A stretch of 64,000 nt of DNA from Nocardioides sp. TF02-7 (GCF_022437945.1 NZ_CP092535.1:620001-684000), one strand, 5' to 3'; positions 9,370 to 22,804 are shown, numbered from the stretch's first letter. Notes: generated by a model from the letters alone, not told the origin. A program made the numbers and translations.

Positions 9370-11521
9370 TGGGCGACGACCACTACACGCTCGACATCGA
9401 CCCGGACGGCCTCAAGTACGCCCGGGAGTGGTTCGGGAAGCTCAGCGACCACCTGACCACCAAGGGCACCACCGTGGGTGGGACGCCCGGTGAGATCGGC
9501 GACCAGTGGACGGGTGACGCCGCGGTCTCGATCAAGAGCGAGATGACCGGGCTCGGCCGGGTCATGAAGAACCCGATGGCGAGCGACCTCGACGACATCG
9601 CCGACGCCATCCAGACGCTGGAGAACCGCTACCGCACCGCCCTCGACACCGACCTGCCCGACCTCAACCGGCGCTGGCGGGACGCCGACGACGCCTACGA
9701 CACGGCGGTCACCGCCGCCGACAACGCCTACGAGCGGGGCACCCGCACCGAGCCGGGTCAGCCGCCGGTCAACCAGGCGATCCGGGAGGAGTACGCCGAC
9801 ATCCGCGCGGGCGCGCGCTCCGACGCCGCCGACGCCCGGGAGACCACCCGTGCCGCCATCGACGCGGACTTCCAGGACCTCAAGGACGAGCTGCGGCGCA
9901 AGACCCGGACGCTCGGGAACGCGCTGGTCACCCACACGCCGGTCGACGTACCCGCATCGGCGCTCGACGACTACCGGAACCACGGGCGCTACCCGGAGCG
10001 GCCGCTGACCGCGGACGCCTCCGTCCTCGACGCGCTGGCGCTGGCCGGGCAGTACGTCCGGGACCAGCAGGAGGCCTACGACGAGCGGAAGCGGCGGGAG
10101 GCACGGGACCGCGCGGAGGAGCACCTCGAGGACCTGCAGGAGGCCCTCGAGGACGGCGACGAGGAGGCGATCAACGAGGCGCTAGCCGCGATCGGAGAGC
10201 ACCCGACGACCCCTACTACCCCGGCCAGCTGGTCGACGTCCTCGGCCCCGACGGCGTGCTCGAGCTCTACAACCAGATCGAGGGCGTCATCGACCGCGGC
10301 TACGCGTCGGTCGAGGGGATCCAGGAGGACCTGCTCCCGTTCAACGACACCATCGCCGCCGGCATCGAGTCGCTCGACGACCCGGCCTTCGCCCGCTTCG
10401 CCGACGACTTCATGGAGAACGACTACTCCGCGCGCATCTGGGCGATCATCGCCGGCTCCGACAACGCCGGCGGACGCACCAACGCGATCGCCATCGCCTA
10501 CTTCAGCGAGGTCTACAACGGCCCTCCGGCCGGCCTCGGCGGCGCGTCGCTCGTGCCGCACATCTTCCACTACGTCTACGACCTCGAGGCGACGTCGCTC
10601 CTCGAGCAGTGGGACGAGCGCAGCTCCGGCTCCGACCTGGCCGACGTCTTCACCCACTTCGACGAGGAGCAGCGCGACGAGGTGCTCCAGCGCCTGCTCA
10701 CGATCCAGACCGACGGCGGGACGCTCAACGACGAGGAGTGGCAGGTGAAGGCCGACCTCTACGGCGAGACGCTCCAGGCCTACCGCGACCGCGGCAACGA
10801 GGTGGCGGGCACCGAGGGCGCGCGGTACCCGAGCCGGGAGATCGAGGACCTGCTGGAGTACGCGCACTTCCCGCACAGCCCGCTGTACTGGGACCACTAC
10901 CGCGAGCACCTCGAGGACGTCGTCACCGATCCCGAGATGCTGCGCTGGTACCTCGAGGACGTGATGGAGGACGGCGTCAGCCACCGCGGCCTCACCGACG
11001 CGCTGCGGACGGTCGACGCCGACGCCGAGGAGCTGATGAACCAGATCATCGAGACGCGGGTCGAGGCCGGCGACAACCCGGACGCGATCGCCGAGATGAT
11101 CGGCTACATGCTGCGCACCGAGGAGCTCCTCGGCAACCAGATCAAGCTCGACGGCGTGCTGAAGAGCATCGTCGAGAGCGGCATCAGCGCCGGCGTCAAG
11201 CACCCGCTGACCGGCCCGGTGATGGGTGTCTTCAACGCCCTCCTCTCCGAGATGGAGCGGCTGGAGAAGGAGGACGCCAGCTGGGACGAGGCGATGGGCG
11301 ACAACGCGCAGCACAACCTGCTCGGCTTCGCCCTCTACGTCAAGATCCACGGCGTGCCGCCGGAGTTCGAGGGGTGGCTCGAGCGGACCGGACGCGGCGA
11401 CGCCGACGACCCGGAGGCGATCATCGACTTCTTCCAGGAGCAGAAGGCCGAGGGCACCGACCTCTACGACGACATCAACGACTACGTCGTCCTCATCGAC
11501 GAGAGCAGGGACGAGGAGTGA
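9369..11521 (+). CDS. Large putative type VII substrate/effector, unknown family (frameshifted)
   Basis: 717 residues after restoring one missing C near 10203. The N-terminus has a W-x-G-like turn (EIGDQWTGDAAVSIKSEM, about residues 40-57) followed by long charged helices (DFQDLKDELRRKTRT; RAEEHLEDLQEALEDGDEEA) with coiled-coil character. The C-terminal two thirds is very acidic, with many Tyr/Trp (ALLSEMERLEKEDASWDEAM; IIDFFQEQKAEGTDLYDD), and is not a family I recognise. There is no signal peptide or membrane helix. The layout (WXG-like head, large unique body, upstream small partner, adjacent EccC) matches known type VII effectors or structural substrates. Catalytic residues cannot be assigned. 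Confidence 0.6.
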
Positions 11522-11572
11522 CGCGGTCCGGCTCGCCCACAGCCGGGTAGGCCGGGTAGGGCCGGGCCGGGG

Positions 11573-12852
11573 TCAGCCGACCCGGTCGATCACCAGCGGC
11601 CGCGCGTCGTACGCCGTGCCCGGCGGGTCGACGCGGAAGCCGCCCTCGAGCGCGGCCAGGGCGCGCTCGAACCGTTCCGGGGTGTCGGTGTGGAGGGTGA
11701 GCAGCGGTTGACCTGCGGTGACCTCGTCGCCGGGCCGGGCGTGCCACACGACGCCCGCTCCCGCCTGCACCGGGTCCTCCTTGCGGGCCCGGCCGGCGCC
11801 GAGCCGCCAGGCCGCGGTGCCGACCGCCAGCGCGTCGAGCCGGGTCAGCACCCCGTCGCTCGGCGCGGTGACGACGTGGGACTCGCGCGCGGTCGGCAGC
11901 GGCGCGTCGGGGTCGCCGCCCTGGGCGCCGATCATCGACCGCCAGACGTCCATCGCGGAGCCGTCGGCCAGCCGGTCGGCGGGGTCGACGTCGTCGCGAC
12001 CGGCGGCGGCGAGCATCTCGCGGGCCAGTGCCAGCGTCAGCTCGACCACGTCGGCCGGGCCGCCGCCGGCGAGCACCTCGACCGACTCGGCGACCTCGAT
12101 CGCGTTGCCCGCGGTGCGGCCCAGCGGCACGTCCATGTCGGTGAGCAGAGCCACCGTCCGCACGCCGGCGTCGCTGCCGAGCGCGACCATCACCTCGGCC
12201 AGCTCGCGCGCCTTGGCGAGATCCTTCATGAACGCACCGCTGCCGACCTTGACGTCGAGGACCAGCGCGCCGGTGCCCTCCGCGATCTTCTTGCTCATGA
12301 TCGAGGAGGCGATCAGCGGGATCGCCTCGACGGTGCCGGTGACGTCGCGCAGGGCGTAGAGCTTGCGGTCGGCGGGCGCCAGGCCCTCCCCCGCGGCGCA
12401 GACGACCGCGCCGACCGACTCCAGCTGCCCGAGGACCTCCTCGGTCGACAGCGTGGCTCGCCAGCCGGGGATCGACTCGAGCTTGTCGAGGGTGCCGCCG
12501 GTGTGTCCGAGACCGCGACCCGAGAGCTGCGGCACCGCCACGCCGCACGCCGCGACGAGCGGTGCGAGCGGCAGCGTGATCTTGTCGCCCACCCCGCCCG
12601 TGGAGTGCTTGTCGGCCGTCGGCCGGGAGAGCGCGGAGAAGTCCATCCGCTCGCCGGACGCGATCATCGCGGCGGTCCAGTCGGCGATCTCGCGCCGGTC
12701 CATGCCGTTGAGGAGGATCGCCATCGCCAGCGCCGACATCTGCTCGTCGGCCACGTCACCGCGGGTGTAGGCGCCGACGACCCAGTCGATCTGGCTGCGG
12801 CTGAGGGTGCCGCCGTCGCGCTTGGCGCTGATCACTTCCACCGCGTCGTGGC

Positions 12853-12856
<4 letters not shown>
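11573..12856 (-). CDS. deoA: Thymidine/pyrimidine-nucleoside phosphorylase
   Basis: Cleaves thymidine or uridine with phosphate to the free base and (deoxy)ribose-1-phosphate, in pyrimidine salvage. 427 residues, intact. Family signatures: DKHSTGGVGDKITLPLAPL (the phosphate-binding S-x-G-R/K motif region, about residues 80-100), GRGLGHTGGTLDKLESIPG and KVGSGAFMKDL. The ATG at 12856 overlaps the P450 stop (ATGA); an upstream in-frame GTG at 12865 is less likely. It is the last gene of the uptake/salvage operon. DeoA and Pdp are not separable by eye. Confidence 0.95.
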
Positions 12857-13985
<1,129 letters not shown>

Positions 13986-14014
<29 letters not shown>

Positions 14015-14387
14015 CCGGCAGCACCTCCGTCATCGTCCGCACACCCGACACCGTCATCACCAGCAGCTCCGGGCCGCCGTTCTCCCACAGCAGCTGCCGG
14101 CAGCGCCCGCACGGCATCAGCACCGCGCCGGCACCGTCGACGCACACGAAGTGGGTGAGCCGGCCGCCCCCGCTGGCGTGCAGCGCGCTGACCAGGCCGC
14201 ACTCGGCGCAGAGGGCGACGCCGTACGCCGCGTTCTCGACGTTGCAGCCGACGACCACGCGGCCGTCGTCGACCTGCGCCGCGGCGCCCACCGGATAGCC
14301 CGAGTACGGCGCGTAGGCGCGGCCCATCACCTCGGTGGCGGCGGCCTGCAGCGCCGCCCAGTCGAACTCGTCGTCCCGTCCGGTCAT
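13986..14387 (-). CDS. cdd: Cytidine deaminase
   Basis: Zinc enzyme converting (deoxy)cytidine to (deoxy)uridine, which feeds the nucleoside phosphorylase downstream. 133 residues, the usual length of the homotetrameric form. The active site shows CNVENAAYG (substrate binding), CAECGLVSAL (H/C-A-E, with the proton-shuttling Glu) and PCGRCRQLL (the two zinc Cys). The start lies 2 bases after the permease stop. Intact. Confidence 0.96.
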
Positions 14388-14389
14388 CG

Positions 14390-15688
14390 CTAGCCCGCGC
14401 TCCCCGCCGGTAGATCTGACCGTCGGCCTTGGGCATCCGCAACCGTTGAGCCGCGAACGCCAGCACCAGCAGTGTCGCGAGGTAGGGCGTCATGCTGGTG
14501 AAGTCGCGGGGCACGCCGTCGGTCAGCAGCCACCACAGGAAGAAGCCGACCGCCGCCGTGAGCAGCGCCGCGTGGCCGACGACGTCGCGCCGGGAGAGGG
14601 TCGTGCTCGCGCGCACCGCCTTGACGACCCGCCACACGCCGATCACGAACAGCCAGAACGCGATGAGCAGCAGCAGCGCGTGGATGGTGTCGGGGTTGCG
14701 CAGCCGCAGGCTGTCGGTGTAGCCGAACATGCCGGAGCCGAGCAGGACACCGCCGGGACGCCAGTTGCCGAAGATCATCGCGGCCAGGCCGATGTAGCCG
14801 CGGCCGTTGGTCTGGTTGGTGTGGAAGCCGGGCGACGACACCAGCGCCAGGTAGGCACCTCCGAGGCCGGCCAGGCCGCCGGAGATCAGCACCGCGGCGT
14901 ACTTGTGCCGCAGCACGGCGACGCCGAGGCTCTCCGCGGCCTGCGGGTTCTCGCCGCACGACCGCAGCCGCAGCCCGAACCGGGTGCGCCACAGGATGAC
15001 CGCCGTGGCGACGACGAGGAGCAGCACCAGGATCGTGACGACGGAGATGCTGGTCGTGAGGGTGGCCACGACGCTGGCCAGGTCGGAGACGACGAACCAG
15101 TGCTTGTCGGCGAGGTCGTTGGCCGCGTCGGAGATCCCCGGCACCGTGACCGAGTCCGGCTTCTCCAGCCCGGTCAGCTGCTGGCGCCGCCGCGCCCGCG
15201 CTCGGAGTTGAGGTCGGCGAAGAACGCCTCGGCGAGGAACGTGGTGATGCCGAGCGCGATCACGTTGAGCGCCACGCCGGAGACGATGTGGTCGACGCCG
15301 AAGGTCACCGTCGCGACCGCGTGGATCAGGCCGCCGAGGACACCGAAGGCGATGCCGCCGAGCAGCCCGATGTACGGGTCGTAGTGGTAGGTGAAGAACG
15401 CGGCGCCCCACGTGCCGAAGAGCATCTGGCCCTCGAGGCCGATGTTGACGACGCCCGCCCGCTCGCTCCAGAGCCCGCCCAGCGCGGCGAGCAGGATCGG
15501 GCAGGTGGCCGTCAGCGCGGCGCGCAGGCTGCCGGGCGAGTCGAGGTCGTGGGCACCGGTGAGCAGCCGCACGGTCGCGACCGACAGCAGCACGGCGACC
15601 GCGACCAGCGCGACCCGCGCGCCGCCGGTCACCTGGAGCGCCGCGGCGCCCCCGGCGTCGTCGACCTCTCCGAGGCGGTGGCGGTCAT
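14390..15688 (-). CDS. Nucleoside ABC transporter permease, second subunit (frameshifted)
   Basis: Membrane permease of the BMP-dependent (RnsD/YufQ-like) nucleoside ABC importer, 433 residues after restoring one base at each of about 15650, 15190 and 14406. About ten hydrophobic segments are visible (VALVAVAVLLSVATVRLL; ISVVTILVLLLVVATAVIL; HALLLLIAFWLFVIGVW). The branched-chain-permease type loop SCGENPQAAESLGVAV contacts the ATPase. The ATG at 15688 overlaps the stop of the first permease (ATGA); reading from the GTG near 15632 instead would lose the first 19 residues. It ends YRRGSAG and a TAG two bases before cdd. Confidence 0.85.
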
Positions 15689-16789
15689 GCCGACGCTCCT
15701 TCCTGGGCCGCGTTGCGGTCGAGCGCCCGGCTGAGCGCCCGCTGCTCCTGGGCCGCCCCCCAGCGCCGTACTGCCTCGTAGGCGATGACGACGGCCAGCA
15801 CGACGACGCCCTGGGTGACCTGCACGACGGACGGCGAGATGTCGGCCTTGAGCTGCAGCGGGTTGGACTGCACGCTCAGCCACGCGAACAGCAGGGCGCC
15901 GACGGCGATCCCGAGCGGCCGGTTGCGCCCGAGCAGCGCGACCGCGATGCCGGTGAAGCCGAGCCCGCGCTGGAACGTGGTGCCGTAGTAGTCGGCGCCG
16001 CCGAAGAGGGCGGGCATCCAGATCAGCCCGGCGATCGCGCCGGAGATCAGCATCGCGACGACCACCATCTTCTTGATGCCGACACCGGAGGCGACCGCGG
16101 CCTGCTCGTTGCTGCCGGTGGTCCTCAGGTCGAAGCCGAACCGGGTGCGGTTGATGACGACCGCCATCACCACACCGACCACCACCGCGAGGAAGGCCAG
16201 CGCCCAGACACCGGTGCCGCGGGTGTCGAAGTAGCCGAAGTGCTGGTCGAGCAGCTTGCTGCTGTCGGGGATCGGAGACGTACGACGCCCCTGGCCGGCC
16301 TGCTCGCCGTAGCGGTTGAGCAGGTAGCCGACGAGGGTGAGCGCGATCGAGTTGAGCATGATCGTCGAGATCACCTCGCTGACGCCGCGGGTGACCTTCA
16401 GCAGGCCGGCGATCCCGGCCCAGATGCCGCCGACGCACATCGCGACGACGAGCGAGGCCCAGATGTTGAGGGTTCCTGGCAGCAGCGCCGCGCCGGCGAA
16501 CACCGCGGCGCAGTAGGCCGCCAGCGTGTACTGGCCCTCGACGCCGATGTTGAACAGGTTCATCCGGAACCCGATCGCCGCCGCCGCCCCCGCGAGGAAC
16601 AGCATCGACGTCTGGTTGACGATGTTGACCCAGTTGCGCTTGTTGGGCGCGTCGAGCATGACGCCCCCAGAAGTCCGACACCGAGCTGTCGGCGACCCAG
16701 ACCACCGCGCTCGACCAGCATCGCCGCGACGACCGCGATCAGCGGCGCCAGGACGACCTGGGCGAGCTTCCGCAGCAGGACTGCGCTCT

Positions 16790-16793
<4 letters not shown>
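15685..16793 (-). CDS. Nucleoside ABC transporter permease, first subunit (frameshifted)
   Basis: Integral membrane permease of the same importer, 368 residues after correcting indels near 16708 and 16660. It has an N-terminal helix (LAPLIAVVAAMLV), a short exported stretch VADSSVSDFWG, then helices including TSMLFLAGAAAAIGFRMN, VEGQYTLAAYCAAVFAGAA and MVVVAMLISGAIAGLIW, and the EAA-like loop TTGSNEQAAVASGVGIKK. The GTG start overlaps the ATPase stop (GTGA), and the stop overlaps the second permease. The 16708 break could be +1 or -2. Family assignment is strong. Confidence 0.86.
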
Positions 16794-18340
<1,547 letters not shown>

Positions 18341-18388
18341 ATCCACCCTCCCTCGTCCGCGGGCCGCCGTGGCCCGCGGTCAGACCGA

Positions 18389-18425
18389 GGGCCCGGGCCA
18401 GGACGCTAGCGCCTGGCCCGGGCCC
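18389..18425 (-). terminator. Strong hairpin between lipoprotein and ATPase genes
   Basis: Perfect 14-bp stem (GGGCCCGGGCCAGG / CCTGGCCCGGGCCC) with a 9-base loop, in the 109-bp gap of the transporter operon. It has no T-run. It is well placed to stabilise the lipoprotein mRNA and reduce readthrough, giving more binding protein than transporter. Confidence 0.6.
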
Positions 18426-18449
18426 CGTGTACTGCGCTGGTGCCGCGGC

Positions 18450-19532
18450 TCAGCCGGCCGGAGCGGTCGGGACCTCGATCTCGCCGTTCACGATCTGCTC
18501 GCCGTAGCCGTCGATGTCCGAGGCGATGTCCTCGACGAAGCCACCCGACGTCGAGTACGCGACGCCGTCGACGGACAGGTCGTAGACCTGGTAGCTCGAC
18601 AGCGGCTCACCGTCGGCCACCGACTGGATCATGTCGAAGGTCGCCACGTCGACGCGCTTGAGCATCGAGGTGAGGATGTGCTGCTGCTGGTTCTTCGGTG
18701 CGGTCAGGTACTGGTCGGAGTCGACACCGATCGCCCAGGCGTCGGCCTCGGTCGCGGCCTCGAACACACCGGAGCCCGAGCCACCGGACGCGTGGTAGAC
18801 CACGTCGGCGCCCTGGTCGTAGGCGGCCGCGGCCGCCTCCTTGCCACCGGCCGGGTCGGCGAACCCGGCGAGGTCGCTCTCCTCGATGTAGTTGACGATG
18901 ACCTCGATGTCGGGGTTCACGGCCTGCACACCGGCGGTGTAGCCGGCCTCGAACTTCTTGATCAGGTCGTTGTGCACACCACCGACGAAGCCGACCGTGT
19001 CGCTCTCCGTCTTGAGCGCGGCCGCGACGCCGACCAGGAACGAGCCCTGCTCCTCGGCGAAGCCGAGGTAGGCGACGTTGGGGTTGGGCTCCTCGTCGGG
19101 GTCGAAGCCGTCGATGACGCCGAAGCAGGTGTCGGGGAACTCCGGCGCGACGACGTTGGTCGACTCGCTGTAGGCGAAGCCGACGCCGATGATCGGGTTC
19201 ATGCCGGACTCGGCCATGGTGCGCAGCCGCTCCTCGCGGGCGGACTCCGCCTCGCCGTCGCTGGCCTCGGCCTCGGTGGCGCTCACGCCGAGCTCCTCCT
19301 GGGCCCGCTCGAGGCCGGCGTAGGCGGAGTCGTTGAACGACTGGTCGCCGCGGCCGCCGACGTCGTAGGCCAGGCCGACCTGGATGTCCCCGTCGGGGGC
19401 GACGCAGCCCTCGGCTGCAGCAGTCGTGTTGTCGTCGCTGCCGCTGTCTCCGCCGTCGTCCTCGGTCGCGCAGCCGACCAGTGCGAGCGACGCGGCCGCG
19501 GCCAGCGCGGCGATCCTGCTTCCCTTGCGCAA
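18450..19532 (-). CDS. bmpA: BMP-family nucleoside-binding lipoprotein
   Basis: Extracellular lipid-anchored binding protein for nucleosides, 360 residues, intact. The most likely start is a TTG at 19532, eight bases after GGAGG. It gives a compact signal peptide (LRKGSRIAALAAA) ending in lipobox L-V-G-C at about residue 21. A longer upstream start would spoil the signal. The mature part has the Med/BmpA features: GLAYDVGGRGDQSFNDSAY, then NPIIGVGFAYSES, GVIDGFDPDEEPN and YHASGGSGSGVFEAA. It is the first gene of the importer/salvage operon (ATPase, two permeases, cdd, P450, deoA). Confidence 0.92.
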   Translation of the reverse strand: MRKGSRIAALAAAASLALVGCATEDDGGDSGSDDNTTAAAEGCVAPDGDIQVGLAYDVGGRGDQSFNDSAYAGLERAQEELGVSATEAEASDGEAESAREERLRTMAESGMNPIIGVGFAYSESTNVVAPEFPDTCFGVIDGFDPDEEPNPNVAYLGFAEEQGSFLVGVAAALKTESDTVGFVGGVHNDLIKKFEAGYTAGVQAVNPDIEVIVNYIEESDLAGFADPAGGKEAAAAAYDQGADVVYHASGGSGSGVFEAATEADAWAIGVDSDQYLTAPKNQQQHILTSMLKRVDVATFDMIQSVADGEPLSSYQVYDLSVDGVAYSTSGGFVEDIASDIDGYGEQIVNGEIEVPTAPAG

Positions 19533-19692
19533 GATGCTCCTCCATCCATCCAGGCGCCGGGGTCGACGCACATTTTCCGCGCCACCCTAGAGCCTGTCGG
19601 CGCCGCGTCAGGCGATTGCGCGAAGTTGTTACCAAGTCGAGTCCGGGCGGCTCAGGAGCGCCGGAGCCGGGGTCCGCCGGGCTCCCCCGGGC

Positions 19693-20341
19693 TCAGCAGG
19701 ACTCGGTGGGCTTCGCTGCCAGGGTGCCGACCAGCCAGGCACCGTCCGCCACCTCGACGAGCGTCGCGGTGACGTCGTACGCCGCGGGCGGGGACTCGAC
19801 GGCACGGCCGCGGCGGTCGACGTCGACGGTCGCGTTGTCGACGCAGGCGTCGAGCGTCGCCTCGCCGCCCTCGGTCTCGACCTCGTCGACGTGCACGACC
19901 ATGTCGCCCACCGTGCGCAGGCCGAGCTGGTTGAGCTCCGCCGCGCGTCCCTGGACGTCGGTCAGCGCCTGGCCGGTCGCGACGCCGGCGAGCGCCGGCG
20001 AGGCGACGCCGGTGTTGAAGGAGGCCACCCGCACGTCCATGTAAGTGACGAGGACCTTCGCGACCTTGCGGTCCGGCCGGCTCTCCGGCAACCGGCCGGC
20101 GACCACCGAGTAGCCGTCGCGGACCTTGTCGCCCTTCTCGGGCGGGGCGGGCAGCTCCGCGGGGAGCGGGTCGTCGCCGCCCGTCCGGCCGTCGGTGGCG
20201 TCGTCGCCGCTCTCGGAGGCGTCCGCACTGCTGCCGCCGAGGTCGGGTGCGGGACTCGACGGCTCGTCCGAGCCGCAGGCTGCGGCCGTGGCGGCGAGGG
20301 CGGTCGCCGCGAGCAGGGGCCGCCAGGCGTCGGGCCGGCAT
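19693..20341 (-). CDS. Hypothetical lipoprotein (frameshifted in signal peptide)
   Basis: 215 residues after removing one extra C near 20320. The corrected N-terminus reads MPARRLAALLAATALAAT-AAAC-GSDEP, a clean lipobox. A low-complexity Ser/Asp/Gly linker to about residue 65 precedes a globular domain (KVAKVLVTYMDVRVASFNTG; DACVDNATVDVDRRG; GAWLVGTLAAKPTESC). The function is unknown; small lipoproteins of this shape are common in Nocardioidaceae. The ATG shares its A with the stop of the upstream secreted-protein gene (TGATG), so the two are coupled and probably act together at the cell surface. Confidence 0.72.
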
Positions 20342-21441
20342 CACTCGATCCCGGTCACCAGCGCGCCCGCCTCGACCACCGGCACGTCGACGGTCGACCC
20401 GTGGGTCTGGGTCTCCAGCTCGCCGCCCTGGGCGCCGTTGTGGTCGGTGCCCTGCCACGAGCCGGTCCAGGTGATGGAGGCGGTCACCGGCCAAGCCGCC
20501 GGGTTGGGCTCACGGAACGCCAGGGTGCAGGCGCTCTCGTCGGAGCCGCCGCGCTCCCAGGCGGTCTTCGCCTGCTCGACCGTGCACGTCCGGGCGCCGG
20601 CCGACGGGGCGGAGACCTCCATGCCGGTCGTGGCCGCGTCGAGCGTCGCCTGCACCGGCGTGCCGGGGATGTGCACCTCGAGGTGGATCTCCCCGTCCTC
20701 GGCGAGCGCCTCCTGCTGGTTCTCGACCCAGAACCAGGTCGGGATGTTGACCAGCGTGGCCTGCCCGGCCTCGGCGATCTCGGGGTTGCGGGCTAGCTCG
20801 GGCGCGCCGAGCCCCTGGACCGCCTCGTCCCACAGGGTCTCGACGACGTCCTCGACCTCGACCATCGGCGGTTCGGGCTGCCCGGTCACCGCGATGTAGC
20901 TGATCGGCGCCGTCCGCGAGCCGTCCTGCTCCCAGTCCGGGGGCAGCTGGCCGCCGTTGCGGGCGAAGCCCTCGTCGGCGCAGTTGACCCCGTCGGCCTG
21001 GCCGAGGTGGTACCACTGCACCGGCTCACCGGCCTGGTGCCGCCGCATCGCGTCCTTGAAGTCGGCGACCGTCGGCAGGAACAGCCGGGCCGGGACGAAC
21101 GTGCTCGTGTACTTCCGGATGTGGTCCTTGTACCACTCGTCGAACTCCTCCGCGTCGGAGGGATCGACGCTCTTCCACCCGGCGAAGATGCTGTCGCCGT
21201 CGACCGGCTCCCACCAGCAGACCGGCGGGACCGAGAGCGAGATCGAGCCGCCGGACACGGGGTCGCCCTCGCCGCCGCTGACGACGGCGGTGACCGAGAC
21301 CCGGTAGCCCCCACCGCCGGGGTTGGAGAGGCCGTCGGCGTGCGCCGCGGCCGGCAGCAGGAGCGCCGCGGTCAGCGCGCCGAGCGCCGCCACGACGGCC
21401 CCAGCGGCCGTGCGGGCAGAGATCCGAGAAAGCAAAAGCAC
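20341..21441 (-). CDS. Secreted protein of unknown function
   Basis: 366 residues from a GTG at 21441 that follows GGGGGAAC; an ATG at 21480 and a GTG at 21504 are longer alternatives. The signal peptide (ISARTAAGAVVAALGAL, then LLLPAAAHA) is cleaved after AHA. The mature protein has four well-spaced Cys (VCWWEP, VNCADEG, RTCTVEQ, SACTLAF), suggesting two disulfides, and many Trp/Tyr, but no recognised catalytic motif. The C-terminal part (TASITWTGSWQGTDHNGAQ) looks like a beta-sandwich. It overlaps the downstream lipoprotein gene by one base. Not recognised as any named family. Confidence 0.75.
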   Translation of the reverse strand: MLLLSRISARTAAGAVVAALGALTAALLLPAAAHADGLSNPGGGGYRVSVTAVVSGGEGDPVSGGSISLSVPPVCWWEPVDGDSIFAGWKSVDPSDAEEFDEWYKDHIRKYTSTFVPARLFLPTVADFKDAMRRHQAGEPVQWYHLGQADGVNCADEGFARNGGQLPPDWEQDGSRTAPISYIAVTGQPEPPMVEVEDVVETLWDEAVQGLGAPELARNPEIAEAGQATLVNIPTWFWVENQQEALAEDGEIHLEVHIPGTPVQATLDAATTGMEVSAPSAGARTCTVEQAKTAWERGGSDESACTLAFREPNPAAWPVTASITWTGSWQGTDHNGAQGGELETQTHGSTVDVPVVEAGALVTGIE

Positions 21442-21555
21442 CGTTCCCCCATGCGAATCGGTCGTCGTGCTGGAGCCCATGGTGTCACGTCTTCCCACGG
21501 GCACGACAGTTCATGCCTCCCACGCGCCGTGACGGGCGCGCCGACGGGGTACGGG

Positions 21556-22775
21556 TCACGAGCGCGTGCCCGCTCCGTGCCCGACGGCCCGCACCGCGAT
21601 GCCGGCGAGCATCGCGGCGCCGACCGGGACGGCCCCCTCGTCGATCCGGAGGTCGCCCTGGTGGAGGTCGTACGTCGCGCCGCCGGGCGTGCGCGTGCCC
21701 AACCGGAACATCGCGCCCGGGACGCCCTCGAGGTACCACCCGAAGTCCTCACCGCCGAGGCTCTGCGGCACCTCGCTGCGGTGGTGGGGCCCGAGCTGCG
21801 CGTCGGCGGTGTCGGCGACGATCCGCGCGCTGGCGGCGTCGTTGACCACCGGCGGGACGCCCTGCAGGTAGTCGACGGTCGCGGTCACGCCGTAGGGGCG
21901 CACGATGTCGAGGACCGCCTCGCGGACCACCGCCTCGCACCCCGCCCAGGCGAACGCGTCGAGGATCCGCACGGTGCCGGCGGCGATGCCCTGGTCGGGG
22001 ATGACGTTGGGCGCCGCGCCGGCGCGGAGGACCCCCCACACCACGCTGACCCCCGACCGGGGTCCATCCGGCGGCTCAGCACCGCCGGGAGCTCGCTGGT
22101 GACCTTGGCGAGGGCGAAGGTGAGGTCGCCGGTGAGGTGCGGCCGGGAGGTGTGGCCGCCCGTGCCCTCGACGCGGACCTCGATCCGGTCGGCGGCGCTG
22201 GTGATCGCCCCGGTGCGGACCCCGACCGTGCCGACGTCGACGGACGGCTCGGCGTGCAGGGCGAAGATCCGGTCCACGCCCTCGAGCGCTCCCTGGTTGA
22301 CCAGGTGCTTGGCGCCTCCGGGCATCACCTCCTCCGCCGGCTGGAAGAGCAGCCGCACCCGGCCGGGGAGCAGGCCGCGCTCGTGCACCTCGGCGAGGGC
22401 GAGGGCGGCGCCGACGAGGGCGGTCGTGTGCAGGTCGTGGCCGCAGGCGTGGGCGACGCCGGGCACCTGGCTGGTCCAGGGGTCGTCGGTGAGGTCGTGG
22501 ACCGGCAGGGCGTCGAGGTCGGCGCGGAGCGCGACCATCCGGTCGCCGTCGCCGATCTCGGCGACGGCGCCGCTGCGCGGGGCCGGCGAGACCCGCCAGC
22601 CGGCCCGCTCGAGGACCTCCACGACCCGGTCGGTGGTGCGTCGCTCCTCCCAGGAGAGCTCCGGGTGGCGGTGCAGGTCGCGGCGCAGCTCGACGAGGTC
22701 GTCGCCGAACTTGCCGACGACGTCGCCGACGACGCGGTGGGCGTCGTCGCCGGCGGGGTCGAGGGGGGCGGTCAT
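21556..22775 (-). CDS. M20 family amidohydrolase/metallopeptidase (frameshifted)
   Basis: Zinc-dependent amide hydrolase of the M20D group (hippurate or N-acyl-amino-acid hydrolase type), cytoplasmic, 406 residues after restoring one C near 22055. Seen: RRDLHRHPELSWEER, metal ligand motif VAHACGHDLHTTALVG (about 105-120), RLLFQPAEEVMPGGAKHL with the catalytic Glu pair, dimerisation region GTGGHTSRPHLTG, and C-terminal QSLGGEDFGWYLEGVPG. The start at 22775 is an ATG. The substrate cannot be deduced, and its neighbours are unrelated exported proteins. Confidence 0.88.
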
Positions 22776-22804
22776 CAGGTCGAGCCTAGTCCCCGCAGAC
22801 CGAG

